From Bacteroidota bacterium (GTDB lineage Bacteria > Bacteroidota > Bacteroidia > Chitinophagales > Chitinophagaceae), in NCBI GenBank assembly GCA_947476145.1, contig CANJPH010000009.1, forward strand, positions 1 through 64,000: a stretch of DNA of 64,000 nt, in the 5' to 3' direction. The notes below the pieces were generated by a model that saw nothing but the letters and a program-made list of their open reading frames with translations, ran no database searches and was not told where the DNA came from. The number at the start of each line of letters is the position of its first letter. Position 1 is the first letter of the stretch. A program made the position numbers and the translations under genes. This document shows, one piece after another, positions 6,612 to 15,504 of this stretch.

Positions 6612-9524
6612 ATGTCTAAAAAACTATATTTACTCGACGCATTAGCACTCATCTATAGGGCTTATTATGCTTTAATCCGCACGCCTAGAATCACGAGTAC
6701 AGGAATTAATACCAACGCTCAATTTGGATTTACAAATACTTTGTTGGAAATAATTAAAAAAGAAAACCCTTCTCATATTGCTGTTTGTTTTGACACACAT
6801 GCACCCACTGAAAGACATACCGATTTTGCAGATTATAAAGCAAACAGAGAAGAGGCGCCTGAAGATTTATTAAGTTCCTTGCCACATATAAAAGCAATTA
6901 TTGAGGGGTTTAATATTCCCGTTGTAGAGTGCGATGGTTATGAGGCAGATGATGTGATTGGAACCCTGGCATGGCAGGCCGCGGACTTGGGTTATGAGGT
7001 TTACATGGTTACACCTGATAAAGATTATGGTCAATTATTAGTGAAGCCCAATGTTTATATGTGGAAGCCTCCTGCATTTGGAAACGAAAGAGAAATATTG
7101 GATGCAGAAAAAATAAAAGCAAAATGGGATATTGCGCGCGTAGATCAGGTGATTGATATGTTGGGTTTAATGGGTGATGCTGCAGATAATATTCCAGGAA
7201 TACCGGGGGTGGGTGAAAAAACGGCTGCTAAATTATTAAAAGAATATGATACACTAGAGGGTGTGTTGGCAAATGCAGATAAAATAAAGGGGGCGATGGG
7301 TGAAAAAGTCCGAGCGGGTATAGACTCTGCTATTATGAGTAAAAAGCTAGCAACTATTATTACCAATGTGCCTGTTCAATTTCATGAAGAAGATTATAAG
7401 ATATCAGAAAAGAATATACCAGCGCTCACGGAAATATTTAATTTATTAGAATTTAAAACACTAGGTAAAAGAATATTAGGAAGCGGCTTTGAGGTGGTTT
7501 CAGAAGCAGCAAAAGAAAAACAAGTGGACCTGTTTGGAAACGAGGTAAAGGCTACAAAAGAAAAAAGCATTAAGACCAGAACCACAGTATTAAATTCAGA
7601 ACAAGGGACTCAGGAGGTTTTAGAGCCCAACGATGAATTGAATACTATTTTAAAGGACGATGTAGATGAGGAAGAATTGCCTCAGCTGGTTGTAAATAAA
7701 AACATTACCAACACAGAACACAAATACGAATCGGTGGTGGGTGAAGCGGCTATAAAAAAATTAATTTCGTTGCTAGAAAAGGAAACTGAAATTTGTATTG
7801 ATACAGAAACAACGGGTATTGATGCTAATAATGTAACACTGGTTGGATTAAGTTTTTCAATAAAAGAACACGAGGGTTATTATATTCCTGTGATGAACGA
7901 GGGGGATCAAAATAATAATGCTGAAATTATTTTATCATTATTTAAGCCCCTGTTTGAAAACCTTCATATTACTTGGATAGGACAAAATCTGAAATATGAT
8001 TTTTTGGTATTAAAATGGTATGGTGTTGAGTTGAAGGGCAAAACATTTGATACCATGCTCGCGCACTATGTAATTGAGCCAGAAGGTAGGCGCAGTATGG
8101 ATTTGCTAAGCGCGCAATTTTTGGGATACGAGCCGGTATCCATTGAAACCCTGATTGGAAAAAAGGGCAAGAGCCAGGGCACCATGAGAGATGTTCCTTT
8201 GGAACAAATTACAGAATATGCTGCTGAGGATGCGGATATTACCTTGCAATTAAAAAATTGTTTTTCTCCATTAATAGAAAAAAGAGGGGTGACCAAGGTT
8301 TTTAACGAGGTAGAAAATCCACTGGTTCGCGTATTGGTAGATATGGAATACGAGGGTGTAAAAGTAGATGTTAGTTTTTTGAACGACTATAGTAAGGTCT
8401 TAGAGGAAGAAGCTAAAAAAGCAGAGGAGCGCGTTTTTGAACAAGCGGGGGTAAGATTTAATTTAGCCTCTCCCAAACAACTTGGTGAGGTTTTGTTTGA
8501 TATTTTAAAACTAGATTCCAAGGCCAAGAAGACTAAAACAGGACAGTATGCAACCGGCGAGGATGTGCTTTCTAAAATGGCTGCTAAACATAAAATTGTA
8601 GATGACATTTTAAATTTTAGAGAGCTCACAAAATTAAAGTCAACTTATGTAGACGCGATTCCCGCTTTAATCAACCCAAAAACAGGAAGAATACACACCA
8701 GCTATGCACAAGCGGTGGCGGTTACAGGGCGCCTGAGTAGTACCAATCCGAATTTACAGAATATTCCCATTCGTTCCGAAAGAGGAAGAGAAATAAGAAA
8801 GGCCTTTGTTCCAAGAGATCCGAGCAGAGTGCTAGTAAGTGCGGATTATTCACAAATTGAATTAAGAATCGTTGCTGCCATAAGCGGTGATCCTAATATG
8901 TGTGAGGCTTTTAAACAGGGAAAAGATATTCATACCGCAACAGCCGCCAAGGTGTATGGTATAAACGAAGGGGATGTCACTAAAGAAATGCGTTATAAAG
9001 CGAAGAGTGTCAATTTTGGAATCATATATGGTCAGGGTGCTTTTGGTTTAGCAGATAATTTAGGTATATCAAGGACCGAAGCAAAGGAAATTATAGACAA
9101 CTATAAAAAAGAGTTTCCGAATATTCAAAAATATATGGACGAGCAAATTAACAACGCCAAAGAATTAGGTTTTGTTGAAACGCTGATGGGGCGCAGGCGT
9201 TGGTTGAGAGATATTAATAGCTCCAACTTTACGGTGCGTGGGTTTGCAGAACGCAATGCAATTAATTCTCCCATTCAAGGCTCCGCTGCTGATATGATTA
9301 AACTAGCCATGATACGCGTTCATAATGAAATGAAAAAGAAGCACTGGGAATCAAAAATGATATTACAGGTACATGATGAATTGGTTTTTGATGCGGTAGA
9401 AACAGAATTGCCAGCACTAAAAGAATTAATATTAAGCTGCATGACGGGTGCGATGATATTACCAAATGGTGTGCCGGTAGAAGCTGAAATTGGTGTTGGT
9501 AAAAACTGGTTAGAGGCACACTAA
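6612..9524 (+). CDS. polA: DNA polymerase I
   Basis: A 970-aa family A DNA polymerase for Okazaki-fragment processing and gap repair. All three domains are visible. The N-terminal 5' nuclease domain (about 1-300) has LLDALALIYRAYYA and the H3TH segment GIPGVGEKTAAKLL. The 3'-5' proofreading domain (about 370-560) looks active, with DTETTGID near 396, NLKYDFLVL and YAAEDAD. The polymerase domain (about 580-970) has motif A DYSQIELR near 743, the O-helix KSVNFGIIYGQG near 795 and motif C QVHDELVF near 919. An acidic, low-conservation linker separates the nuclease and exonuclease domains. The gene starts 4 nt after a -7-like element and stands alone between a terminator and the convergent DUF2480 gene. 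Identification is secure. Confidence 0.97.
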   Translation: MSKKLYLLDALALIYRAYYALIRTPRITSTGINTNAQFGFTNTLLEIIKKENPSHIAVCFDTHAPTERHTDFADYKANREEAPEDLLSSLPHIKAIIEGFNIPVVECDGYEADDVIGTLAWQAADLGYEVYMVTPDKDYGQLLVKPNVYMWKPPAFGNEREILDAEKIKAKWDIARVDQVIDMLGLMGDAADNIPGIPGVGEKTAAKLLKEYDTLEGVLANADKIKGAMGEKVRAGIDSAIMSKKLATIITNVPVQFHEEDYKISEKNIPALTEIFNLLEFKTLGKRILGSGFEVVSEAAKEKQVDLFGNEVKATKEKSIKTRTTVLNSEQGTQEVLEPNDELNTILKDDVDEEELPQLVVNKNITNTEHKYESVVGEAAIKKLISLLEKETEICIDTETTGIDANNVTLVGLSFSIKEHEGYYIPVMNEGDQNNNAEIILSLFKPLFENLHITWIGQNLKYDFLVLKWYGVELKGKTFDTMLAHYVIEPEGRRSMDLLSAQFLGYEPVSIETLIGKKGKSQGTMRDVPLEQITEYAAEDADITLQLKNCFSPLIEKRGVTKVFNEVENPLVRVLVDMEYEGVKVDVSFLNDYSKVLEEEAKKAEERVFEQAGVRFNLASPKQLGEVLFDILKLDSKAKKTKTGQYATGEDVLSKMAAKHKIVDDILNFRELTKLKSTYVDAIPALINPKTGRIHTSYAQAVAVTGRLSSTNPNLQNIPIRSERGREIRKAFVPRDPSRVLVSADYSQIELRIVAAISGDPNMCEAFKQGKDIHTATAAKVYGINEGDVTKEMRYKAKSVNFGIIYGQGAFGLADNLGISRTEAKEIIDNYKKEFPNIQKYMDEQINNAKELGFVETLMGRRRWLRDINSSNFTVRGFAERNAINSPIQGSAADMIKLAMIRVHNEMKKKHWESKMILQVHDELVFDAVETELPALKELILSCMTGAMILPNGVPVEAEIGVGKNWLEAH

Positions 9525-9552
9525 ACAAACCCGGTGAAATTTATTTCTTTAT

Positions 9553-10062
9553 TTAGTCTTTTCTTTTATAAACAGGAACTGTGCTACAGGGTTCTCCATA
9601 CATAATACTCTTAACAACAGGACGAAGTTTGTGTGTAATGGAAACATAGGCACTTTCATTAATGTGCGTTTCTCCGCAACCCTTGATCACCACCCTTTGG
9701 TCCAAATAGTCATTGGGGTTTATTAATCCAATTTGATCCAATAAAAACTGGTCTCTTGTTTTAGTTTCATCTCCAAAATAAATGGCATGCGCAAAAGGCT
9801 GTAATCTAGATACAATAAGCATATTCGCCCACATGGGAATGATCGCTTCTGCCGAACAATAAATACCAACCACCTTGTTTTGATAAACAGACCAATCAAG
9901 AGATGATAAAGAGGCGCGAAAATCTTTTTCTTTTAATATAAGCTCCATGAACAAAAAGGGCTTGATATCAAATAAATGAATTTCATGGTTTCCCAAGAGT
10001 GAAGCAAGGTCTAAACTTATTATCCCGCTTTCTGCAACCTTATTAGTAAACGTTTCGGCCAT
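9553..10062 (-). CDS. DUF2480 family protein
   Basis: A 169-aa cytosolic protein beginning MAETFTNKVAESGIISLDL. I recognise it as the Bacteroidota-restricted DUF2480 family from the conserved segments FDIKPFLF, LILKEKDFR, CSAEAIIPMWANMLI and IKGCGETHINESAYV. No catalytic function is known to me for the family. I chose the ATG at 10062 rather than an in-frame upstream start at 10104. The family's normal N-terminus begins here, and an exact -7 element (10067-10074) sits 4 nt before it. The upstream alternative would place that promoter inside the gene. A terminator hairpin separates it from the PpiD-like gene, so it is its own transcription unit, convergent with polA. Confidence 0.85.
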   Translation of the reverse strand: MAETFTNKVAESGIISLDLASLLGNHEIHLFDIKPFLFMELILKEKDFRASLSSLDWSVYQNKVVGIYCSAEAIIPMWANMLIVSRLQPFAHAIYFGDETKTRDQFLLDQIGLINPNDYLDQRVVIKGCGETHINESAYVSITHKLRPVVKSIMYGEPCSTVPVYKRKD

Positions 10063-10066
10063 ACTA

Positions 10067-10074
10067 CAAAAATA
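10067..10074 (-). promoter_or_regulatory. DUF2480 gene -7 promoter element
   Basis: On the minus strand this reads TATTTTTG, an exact TAnnTTTG match, ending 4 nt before the ATG at 10062. It predicts a leaderless or nearly leaderless mRNA and supports that start codon. Confidence 0.6.
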
Positions 10075-10091
10075 CATTGTTTTAGATAAAG

Positions 10092-10118
10092 AAAAAGCCC
10101 CCATATTGGAGGCTTTTT
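10092..10118 (-). terminator. terminator after the PpiD-like gene
   Basis: AAAAAGCC (10092-10099) pairs with GGCTTTTT (10111-10118), with one internal mismatch and a 5-nt loop. On the minus strand the stem ends in a T-run. It lies 19 bp past the stop of the PpiD-like gene and upstream of the DUF2480 gene. Confidence 0.75.
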
Positions 10119-10136
10119 ATAAATCATATACTTTGA

Positions 10137-12230
10137 TTAATACAATTTCGCTCTGTTATCTTCGATCTTTGCTGTCTTTTTTAAAGCAAGCACTGAGTTT
10201 AAAATATTATTACTTACTCTGCCTTGGTATTGTTCTTTGAATGCGGCCATGTCGCCAGGAGCAGCAATGGCGCCCAAATTGGTTACAGATATTACAAACA
10301 CGCCTGAGTTTCCTGCAATAGGTGCGCTTACTTTGTTTAATAAAGATTTATTAAATGAGGCGCCCACTAGTTTTGGCTCGTTTCCTAAACCAGTAATATT
10401 TGTAGAGGCGTAGCTTAAGCTATCCGCCTGAAGCACTGTGGCACCAGCAGCAGTAGCAATTGCTTCGAGTGTTGCGCCCTTTAGCTTTGTTTTAATGGTT
10501 TCTGCTTTTTTCTGGTCTCTGATAATAACTTCAACGTTTTTAGACTTTGCGGTCTCCACGCTCATTAGGCCAGGCTTGTCTTCGCTAGTAATGGTTGCAA
10601 CAATATAAGCATCGCCCACTTCAATGGGTTCTGAAACGTCGTTTACCTTTTTTTCAAACACCCATCGTACCACTTCTCTCGTTTCACCAAGTCCTTGTAT
10701 ATTAAAATCATATGCCTTTATGCTCGTTGCGGGAACGGCTTGTTTATTTAACTTAAGCGCATTAGCATTAAAAGACTTTTGGTCTTTGCTGTCAGCTGCA
10801 AATTTTGATGCGGTGGTTTGTGCGGTGGTGGTGGTTTCTTTACTTGCTATAATTGGTAGTGTTAAATATGCAATATTATATGCCGGGGTTGGTGTGGTTT
10901 GTTTTAATACCTCTATATAGTGATATCCAAACTCGGTTTTAACAACTCCCTTTGAGCCCACTGGATTCTCAAAAGAAAAATCATTAAAAGGCTTCACCAT
11001 GTTTGCTTGTGGAAACATTTCATATATACCGCCGTTGGCTTTGCTGCCTCCGTCTTCTGAGTATTTTTCAACCATTGTTTCAAATTGCGCGCCGCCTGCA
11101 ATTGCATTTTTAATACTATCAATTAATATTTTAGCAGCACCGTCTTCTCTTATTACTTGGTTTTGTGCGTTGGTTGTCATAATTAAAATATGTCTAACAC
11201 TTGCGCTATCTGGTAATAATCTGGTTCCTATTACTTTTGCAATCGTGTAATTAGGGCCATCAACATAAGGGCCATATAATCCGCCTATTGGCGTACTTAA
11301 CACTGCTTCTTTTTCAGGAATTTGTATTCTGTTTTTACTTAGGTATCCATCATAATATCTAGTATCGGGGGTAACCTTATTTAAATATGCGGCTGCATTC
11401 TTACTGGTTTGAAAGCTGTCTTTCAGGGCTAAGATGTTGTTTTTTGTGCTTGCAGAATCCGCTGCAGATGGGGCTGCACTAAAAGCGACAAAACTTATAT
11501 TTCTTTGCGCTTCTTCTATTTGGAAGGATGCGCTATTTTCTTTTAAATACGCAGCAACCTCTTCGTTGCTTACTTTAATAGTAGTGTCGGCAATGGTTGT
11601 ATAAGGCACATTCACAAAGCGGATATTTGAAATTGCACTATTTTCTGCATATTGTTTTTCTAACAACCATTTTGGTGCCTGTATTCCTCTATATAAAAGT
11701 GCTTGGTATTTTCGTAGTATTCTTTTTTCTAAAGCGGGAGTGATCACGCTTCTTTCTAATTGTTCTTTTTGGTCTAGCGCTTCTTTTTTAGTGGATTTTT
11801 TTAATTCGGCTAATTGTGTTTTTAAATCATTCACCTTAAACTCACCGGTTGTGGGATCGGTAAATGATTGTCTAAAAGGAGATTCGGGTCCATATATAAC
11901 ATCGTTAACCTCTTTCACCCCTACGCTTAATCCAATTTTTTCAGCTTCTTGTTTTATTAATAAACCAAAAACTTCTGTGTTCCATAAATCATTTATTACC
12001 TGGCCCCTTTGTGCTCCTTGCGCCGCATATTGTTGTAATTGACTTTGTACTTTTTGCTCAAATTCAATTTTATTAATAGGTGTTCCGTTAACAACACCCA
12101 GGGTGATAACATCGCTATTTTTATTATTACGTCCAACGCCATCTTGTAATATAAAGGCAATTAATGCTAAAGCAATTAAGCCTAATAAAATCCAAGTACC
12201 TCTTTCTCTAATGTTTTGAATAATTGACAT
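10137..12230 (-). CDS. PpiD/SurA-like membrane-anchored peptidyl-prolyl isomerase
   Basis: A 697-aa periplasmic folding factor. It starts MSIIQNIRERGTWILL and has one membrane anchor (about residues 13-28, LLGLIALALIAFIL). A SurA_N-like helical chaperone domain follows (about 35-210). A parvulin/PpiC rotamase domain starts near residue 341 (SASVRHILIM) and ends around FGYHYIEVL. A long C-terminal chaperone-like region completes it. The layout matches PpiD, which assists outer-membrane and periplasmic protein folding near the Sec translocon. I use the ATG at 12230 because an in-frame extension to 12338 encodes a low-complexity aromatic stretch and would swallow the -7 element at 12253-12260. 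A terminator follows the gene. The PpiD name is by architecture. Confidence 0.9.
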   Translation of the reverse strand: MSIIQNIRERGTWILLGLIALALIAFILQDGVGRNNKNSDVITLGVVNGTPINKIEFEQKVQSQLQQYAAQGAQRGQVINDLWNTEVFGLLIKQEAEKIGLSVGVKEVNDVIYGPESPFRQSFTDPTTGEFKVNDLKTQLAELKKSTKKEALDQKEQLERSVITPALEKRILRKYQALLYRGIQAPKWLLEKQYAENSAISNIRFVNVPYTTIADTTIKVSNEEVAAYLKENSASFQIEEAQRNISFVAFSAAPSAADSASTKNNILALKDSFQTSKNAAAYLNKVTPDTRYYDGYLSKNRIQIPEKEAVLSTPIGGLYGPYVDGPNYTIAKVIGTRLLPDSASVRHILIMTTNAQNQVIREDGAAKILIDSIKNAIAGGAQFETMVEKYSEDGGSKANGGIYEMFPQANMVKPFNDFSFENPVGSKGVVKTEFGYHYIEVLKQTTPTPAYNIAYLTLPIIASKETTTTAQTTASKFAADSKDQKSFNANALKLNKQAVPATSIKAYDFNIQGLGETREVVRWVFEKKVNDVSEPIEVGDAYIVATITSEDKPGLMSVETAKSKNVEVIIRDQKKAETIKTKLKGATLEAIATAAGATVLQADSLSYASTNITGLGNEPKLVGASFNKSLLNKVSAPIAGNSGVFVISVTNLGAIAAPGDMAAFKEQYQGRVSNNILNSVLALKKTAKIEDNRAKLY

Positions 12231-13028
12231 ATATAGTATAATTATAGGATGGCAAAAATAAAGGTTTATTTTAACTAAATGTAGATATAGATTGATTTTT
12301 ACGGCGGTTTTTGTGTAAAATAGAAAGAAAAAATACACAATCTGTGGGTGGATAAATTAAAAATTAGGGGATATCTCCCCTTTTAGCGTTAATAAACCTT
12401 AATAAGTTTATAACAAGTATAGATGATTTAGAAAGTATAAAGATGAATTGGAAATTTTGGGTGTATTTATACCCGTTGATTAACAGTTAATAAACTGTGT
12501 ATTATTTATATTCATGCCATTTATATATTACAAGACGTAAAATAAAGAAGCGCTAAAACATATACTATTATTGAATCTAATTTAAAATATGAATTTATCA
12601 ATTATAAAATAAAATCAATGTTTATAACTAAGATATACACTTATACACAGCCCTAATAGTATTAGGTTCTTTATATAAATGTATTATAGTTTAATACTAC
12701 GATAGTAATTAACATTGATTATTATTCGCCTATTTAGGAAGCAATATTAAAATACCCTACTTTTATTCCATCCATCCATTAAAGCTAAAAAAAGAACAGA
12801 TTAACCCGTAATTCAAATGTATTTATTTAAAAACAACCGAAAAATAAGAAATACTAAAAAAAATACTAAAAAGATAAATAAATGAAAATCAATTAATTAT
12901 AATAAATAAACTAGCTCAAATAAATAATAACTAATCTAATTAGTAAAAAAATACTAAATATTTTAGTTTATTAACAATTTATCCATATCTTTACCTAAAT
13001 ATTCAAAGAAAACATAAAACGATTAACC
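12231..13028. other. 798-bp AT-rich non-coding region between the PpiD-like gene and recA
   Basis: No credible coding sequence is visible. The region is very AT-rich and holds several DnaA-box-like 9-mers: TTTTACACA (12312-12320, minus), TTATCCACC (12347-12355, minus), TTATACACA (12641-12649, plus) and TTATCCATA (12979-12987, plus). It also holds a short G/C hairpin AGGGGA-TATC-TCCCCT (12366-12381), a 15-bp inverted repeat CCTAATA-G-TATTAGG (12652-12666) next to the third box, and repeated AAATACTAAA-type runs around 12849-12960. It includes the divergent promoters of the PpiD-like gene and recA. A replication-origin-like role is only a possibility. Confidence 0.5.
12253..12260 (-). promoter_or_regulatory. 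PpiD-like gene -7 promoter element
   Basis: Reads TATTTTTG on the minus strand, an exact TAnnTTTG match, 22 nt before the ATG at 12230. No -33 TTG is found at the usual 19-nt spacing. Confidence 0.5.
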
Positions 13029-14048
13029 ATGAGTACTGCAAATGCTGAAAAATTAAAAGCCTTAAAATTAACCATCGATAAAATCGATAAGGATTATGGA
13101 AAAGGTAGTGTAATGATGATGAATGAAAGAAGCCAAGAGCCACAGGAAGTAATTTCTACAGGATCTATTGGATTAGATACTGCACTAGGTATTGGTGGAC
13201 TACCAAAGGGTAGAATTATTGAAATATATGGACCAGAATCTTCTGGTAAAACAACTGTGGCAATACATGTTATTGCAGAAGCACAAAAGAAAGGAGGAAT
13301 GTGCGCAATTATTGATGCGGAACATGCTTTTGATAGTGCATACGCAAAAAGACTTGGCGTGGATGTAGATAGTTTATTAGTTTCTCAACCAGACTATGGT
13401 GAGCAAGCTTTAGAAATAGCCGACCGTTTAATTTTATCTGGAGCAATTGATGTTGTTGTGATAGACTCTGTTGCCGCATTGGTTCCTAAGAGTGAATTAG
13501 AAGGCGAGATGGGGGATTCTAAAATGGGATTACATGCACGTTTAATGTCTCAAGCGTTAAGAAAACTAACAGCAACAATTAATAAAACAGGAACGATTTG
13601 TATTTTTATAAACCAACTACGTGAAAAAATTGGGGTTATGTTTGGTAATCCAGAAGTAACAACGGGTGGTAATGCTTTAAAATTTTATGCATCTGTTCGT
13701 TTAGATATTAGAAGAATGGCTCAAATAAAAGACGGCGATGAAGCGATCGGAAATAGAGTAAAAGTAAAAGTGGTAAAAAATAAAGTAGCACCTCCTTTTA
13801 GAGCAGCAGAATTTGAAATTATTTTTGGAGAAGGGATTAGTAAAATAGGTGAAATTATTGATATGGGTGTTGAATTAGAAATTATCAATAAAAGCGGAAG
13901 CTGGTTTAGTTATGAAGGGAATAAATTGGGCCAAGGACGCGATTCCGTAAAAACCATATTACACGATAATCCAGAAATGGCAAACGAAATAGAGGCAAAA
14001 ATTAGAGCAAAAATTGCTGCAAAAGTGGAAGAAGCGGCAAGTAAATAA
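13029..14048 (+). CDS. recA: recombinase RecA
   Basis: A 339-aa RecA, full length. It forms ATP-dependent filaments on single-stranded DNA for homologous recombination and repair. The Walker A motif GPESSGKT is at residues 68-75. The Walker B region is [22 protein letters not shown], and the L2 loop segment includes [19 protein letters not shown]. The C-terminus is alanine/lysine-rich and short. The gene is preceded by a long AT-rich gap; TATCTTTA (12986-12993) is a weak -7 candidate 35 nt before the ATG. A strong terminator follows at 14082. I see no recognisable LexA/SOS operator. Identification is secure. Confidence 0.98.
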   Translation: MSTANAEKLKALKLTIDKIDKDYGKGSVMMMNERSQEPQEVISTGSIGLDTALGIGGLPKGRIIEIYGPESSGKTTVAIHVIAEAQKKGGMCAIIDAEHAFDSAYAKRLGVDVDSLLVSQPDYGEQALEIADRLILSGAIDVVVIDSVAALVPKSELEGEMGDSKMGLHARLMSQALRKLTATINKTGTICIFINQLREKIGVMFGNPEVTTGGNALKFYASVRLDIRRMAQIKDGDEAIGNRVKVKVVKNKVAPPFRAAEFEIIFGEGISKIGEIIDMGVELEIINKSGSWFSYEGNKLGQGRDSVKTILHDNPEMANEIEAKIRAKIAAKVEEAASK

Positions 14049-14081
14049 TATTTATCTTGTTTTTAAAGGTTAGTAGGTACG

Positions 14082-14110
14082 AACCGCATCATATATGGTG
14101 CGGTTTTTTT
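14082..14110 (+). terminator. intrinsic terminator after recA
   Basis: Stem 14083-14091 with 14096-14104 (ACCGCATCA/TGGTGCGGT, one G-T wobble), a 4-nt loop TATA, then a T-run through 14110. It lies 34 bp past the recA stop. Confidence 0.9.
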
Positions 14111-14129
14111 ATATTTATAAAAAAAAGAA

Positions 14130-15005
14130 TTGATTTGGTTATTAAAAATATTTATAAAAGCAGCGCTATGGTTTTTTTGTAGTGATATTAGTGTAAATAA
14201 TAAATCACTTTTAAAAACAAAGGGACCATTGTTGGTTATTGCCAATCACCCTAATTCTTTTTTAGACGCAATTATTATTGGAACACAATATAATCGTCGG
14301 GTTTATTTTCTTGCAAGAGGAGACGCTTTTATTAAAAGACACCATAGGTTTTTATTAGGACTATTAAATATAATTCCTGTTCACAGACTTCGGGAGGGTA
14401 AAGAATTTCTTCACTTAAATGAATTTACGTTTAAAGAATCAGCAAGACTGTTAAAAAAAGGAGAGGCGGTTTTGGTTTTTATAGAGGGCACCTGTGTTAA
14501 TTCACACGAACTCCAACCCTTTAGAAAAGGAACCACTAGGATTTTAGAAACCGCACACAAAGAGGGGGTTCACCCTGTTATTCATATTGCAGGAATTGGA
14601 TACAATCAATTAAGGGGGATTGGTAAAAAAATAAACATAAGTATACACCGGATGGTATTTAATGAAACAATTATTACCCCAAAAGACAGGATTTTATTTA
14701 ATCAGAAAGTGTTTGAAATATTAAAACAAAACATTTTACCATCTAAACTCCCCACTAGTATTTATAAAACACCGTTTTATTATTTTCATCTACCTTATTA
14801 TAAAATGATTGAAAAATGGGCCGATCATAAAACAAAAGGAACCGTCTTTTTTGACTCAGTATTATTTAGCTTGTTGCTTTTCACCTATCCGATTTTTTTA
14901 ATCATTATTTTTTTAATTCTTTTTATTATCAAAATTCCGCTACCAATAATATTTCTTACCTTGTTGTGTATAGTTGTCCCTAGTAAATACACGATAAAAA
15001 CATAA
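14130..15005 (+). CDS. PlsC-like 1-acyl-glycerol-3-phosphate acyltransferase, TTG start
   Basis: A 291-aa membrane-associated acyltransferase. The glycerolipid acyltransferase block I reads NHPNSFLD (about residues 39-46), with one residue more between H and D than the textbook HxxxxD. A FIEGTC segment near 118 matches block III (FPEGT). Two strongly hydrophobic C-terminal helices (about 245-285) anchor it. Donor and acceptor are not shown; phosphatidic-acid synthesis or lipid remodelling is the likely role. The start must be TTG at 14130, because an in-frame stop lies at 14118 and no ATG occurs early enough. It follows the recA terminator by 19 bp and precedes mgsA by 28 bp. Confidence 0.82.
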   Translation: MIWLLKIFIKAALWFFCSDISVNNKSLLKTKGPLLVIANHPNSFLDAIIIGTQYNRRVYFLARGDAFIKRHHRFLLGLLNIIPVHRLREGKEFLHLNEFTFKESARLLKKGEAVLVFIEGTCVNSHELQPFRKGTTRILETAHKEGVHPVIHIAGIGYNQLRGIGKKINISIHRMVFNETIITPKDRILFNQKVFEILKQNILPSKLPTSIYKTPFYYFHLPYYKMIEKWADHKTKGTVFFDSVLFSLLLFTYPIFLIIIFLILFIIKIPLPIIFLTLLCIVVPSKYTIKT

Positions 15006-15033
15006 TCCACGCTCAATAATAATACTACACAAA

Positions 15034-15489
15034 ATGAAATCAAATATTAGGAAACTAGAAAGAAGAAAAAAAATTGCACTCATTGCGCACGATAATAAAA
15101 AAAAGGATTTAATAGAGTGGGCAATTCATAATAAAATTGAACTTTCAAAACACTCTTTAGTGGCCACGGGCACCACAGGAAAACTCATTGAAGAAGCCCT
15201 TGACCAGCCTGTTGTTAAATTATTAAGCGGCCCACTTGGAGGAGACCAACAAATTGGTGCCATGATTGCCACGGGTGACATTGATGTGGTTTTTTTCTTT
15301 TTTGATCCCATGGAAGCACAACCACACGATAGCGACGTGAAAGCGTTATTAAGATTGGCGGTTGCCTGGAACCTACCCATGGCTTGCGATAGAAGCACCG
15401 CCGACTTTTTAATGACCTCTCGTTTCATGCAAGAAGAGTATGAATATGAGCTTCCTAATTATACACACTATCTTTCACGTCAAATTTAA
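15034..15489 (+). CDS. mgsA: methylglyoxal synthase
   Basis: A 151-aa enzyme converting dihydroxyacetone phosphate to methylglyoxal and phosphate, a bypass used under sugar-phosphate stress. Conserved residues fall at the E. coli positions: D20 in LIAHD, the catalytic base D71 in SGPLGGDQQIGA, and H98 and D101 in DPMEAQPHDSDV. The C-terminal part (ACDRSTADFL) is also typical. The ATG lies 28 bp after the acyltransferase stop, and the M28 peptidase starts 15 bp after this gene. A short operon of the three is likely, although the products have no obvious shared pathway. Identification is secure. Confidence 0.95.
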   Translation: MKSNIRKLERRKKIALIAHDNKKKDLIEWAIHNKIELSKHSLVATGTTGKLIEEALDQPVVKLLSGPLGGDQQIGAMIATGDIDVVFFFFDPMEAQPHDSDVKALLRLAVAWNLPMACDRSTADFLMTSRFMQEEYEYELPNYTHYLSRQI

Positions 15490-15504
15490 TTTTAAAAAAA
15501 GAAT

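Noticed and set aside
12231..12338. Upstream in-frame extension of the PpiD-like gene
   Set aside because: Encodes a low-complexity aromatic stretch and contains the -7 element; the ATG at 12230 gives the normal membrane-anchor N-terminus.
12442..12489. 15-codon open frame in the recA upstream gap
   Set aside because: Too short, no start context and not distinguishable from chance in AT-rich DNA.
14082..14110. Hairpin after recA as a regulatory leader of the acyltransferase
   Set aside because: The uninterrupted T-run and position directly after recA fit a plain intrinsic terminator.
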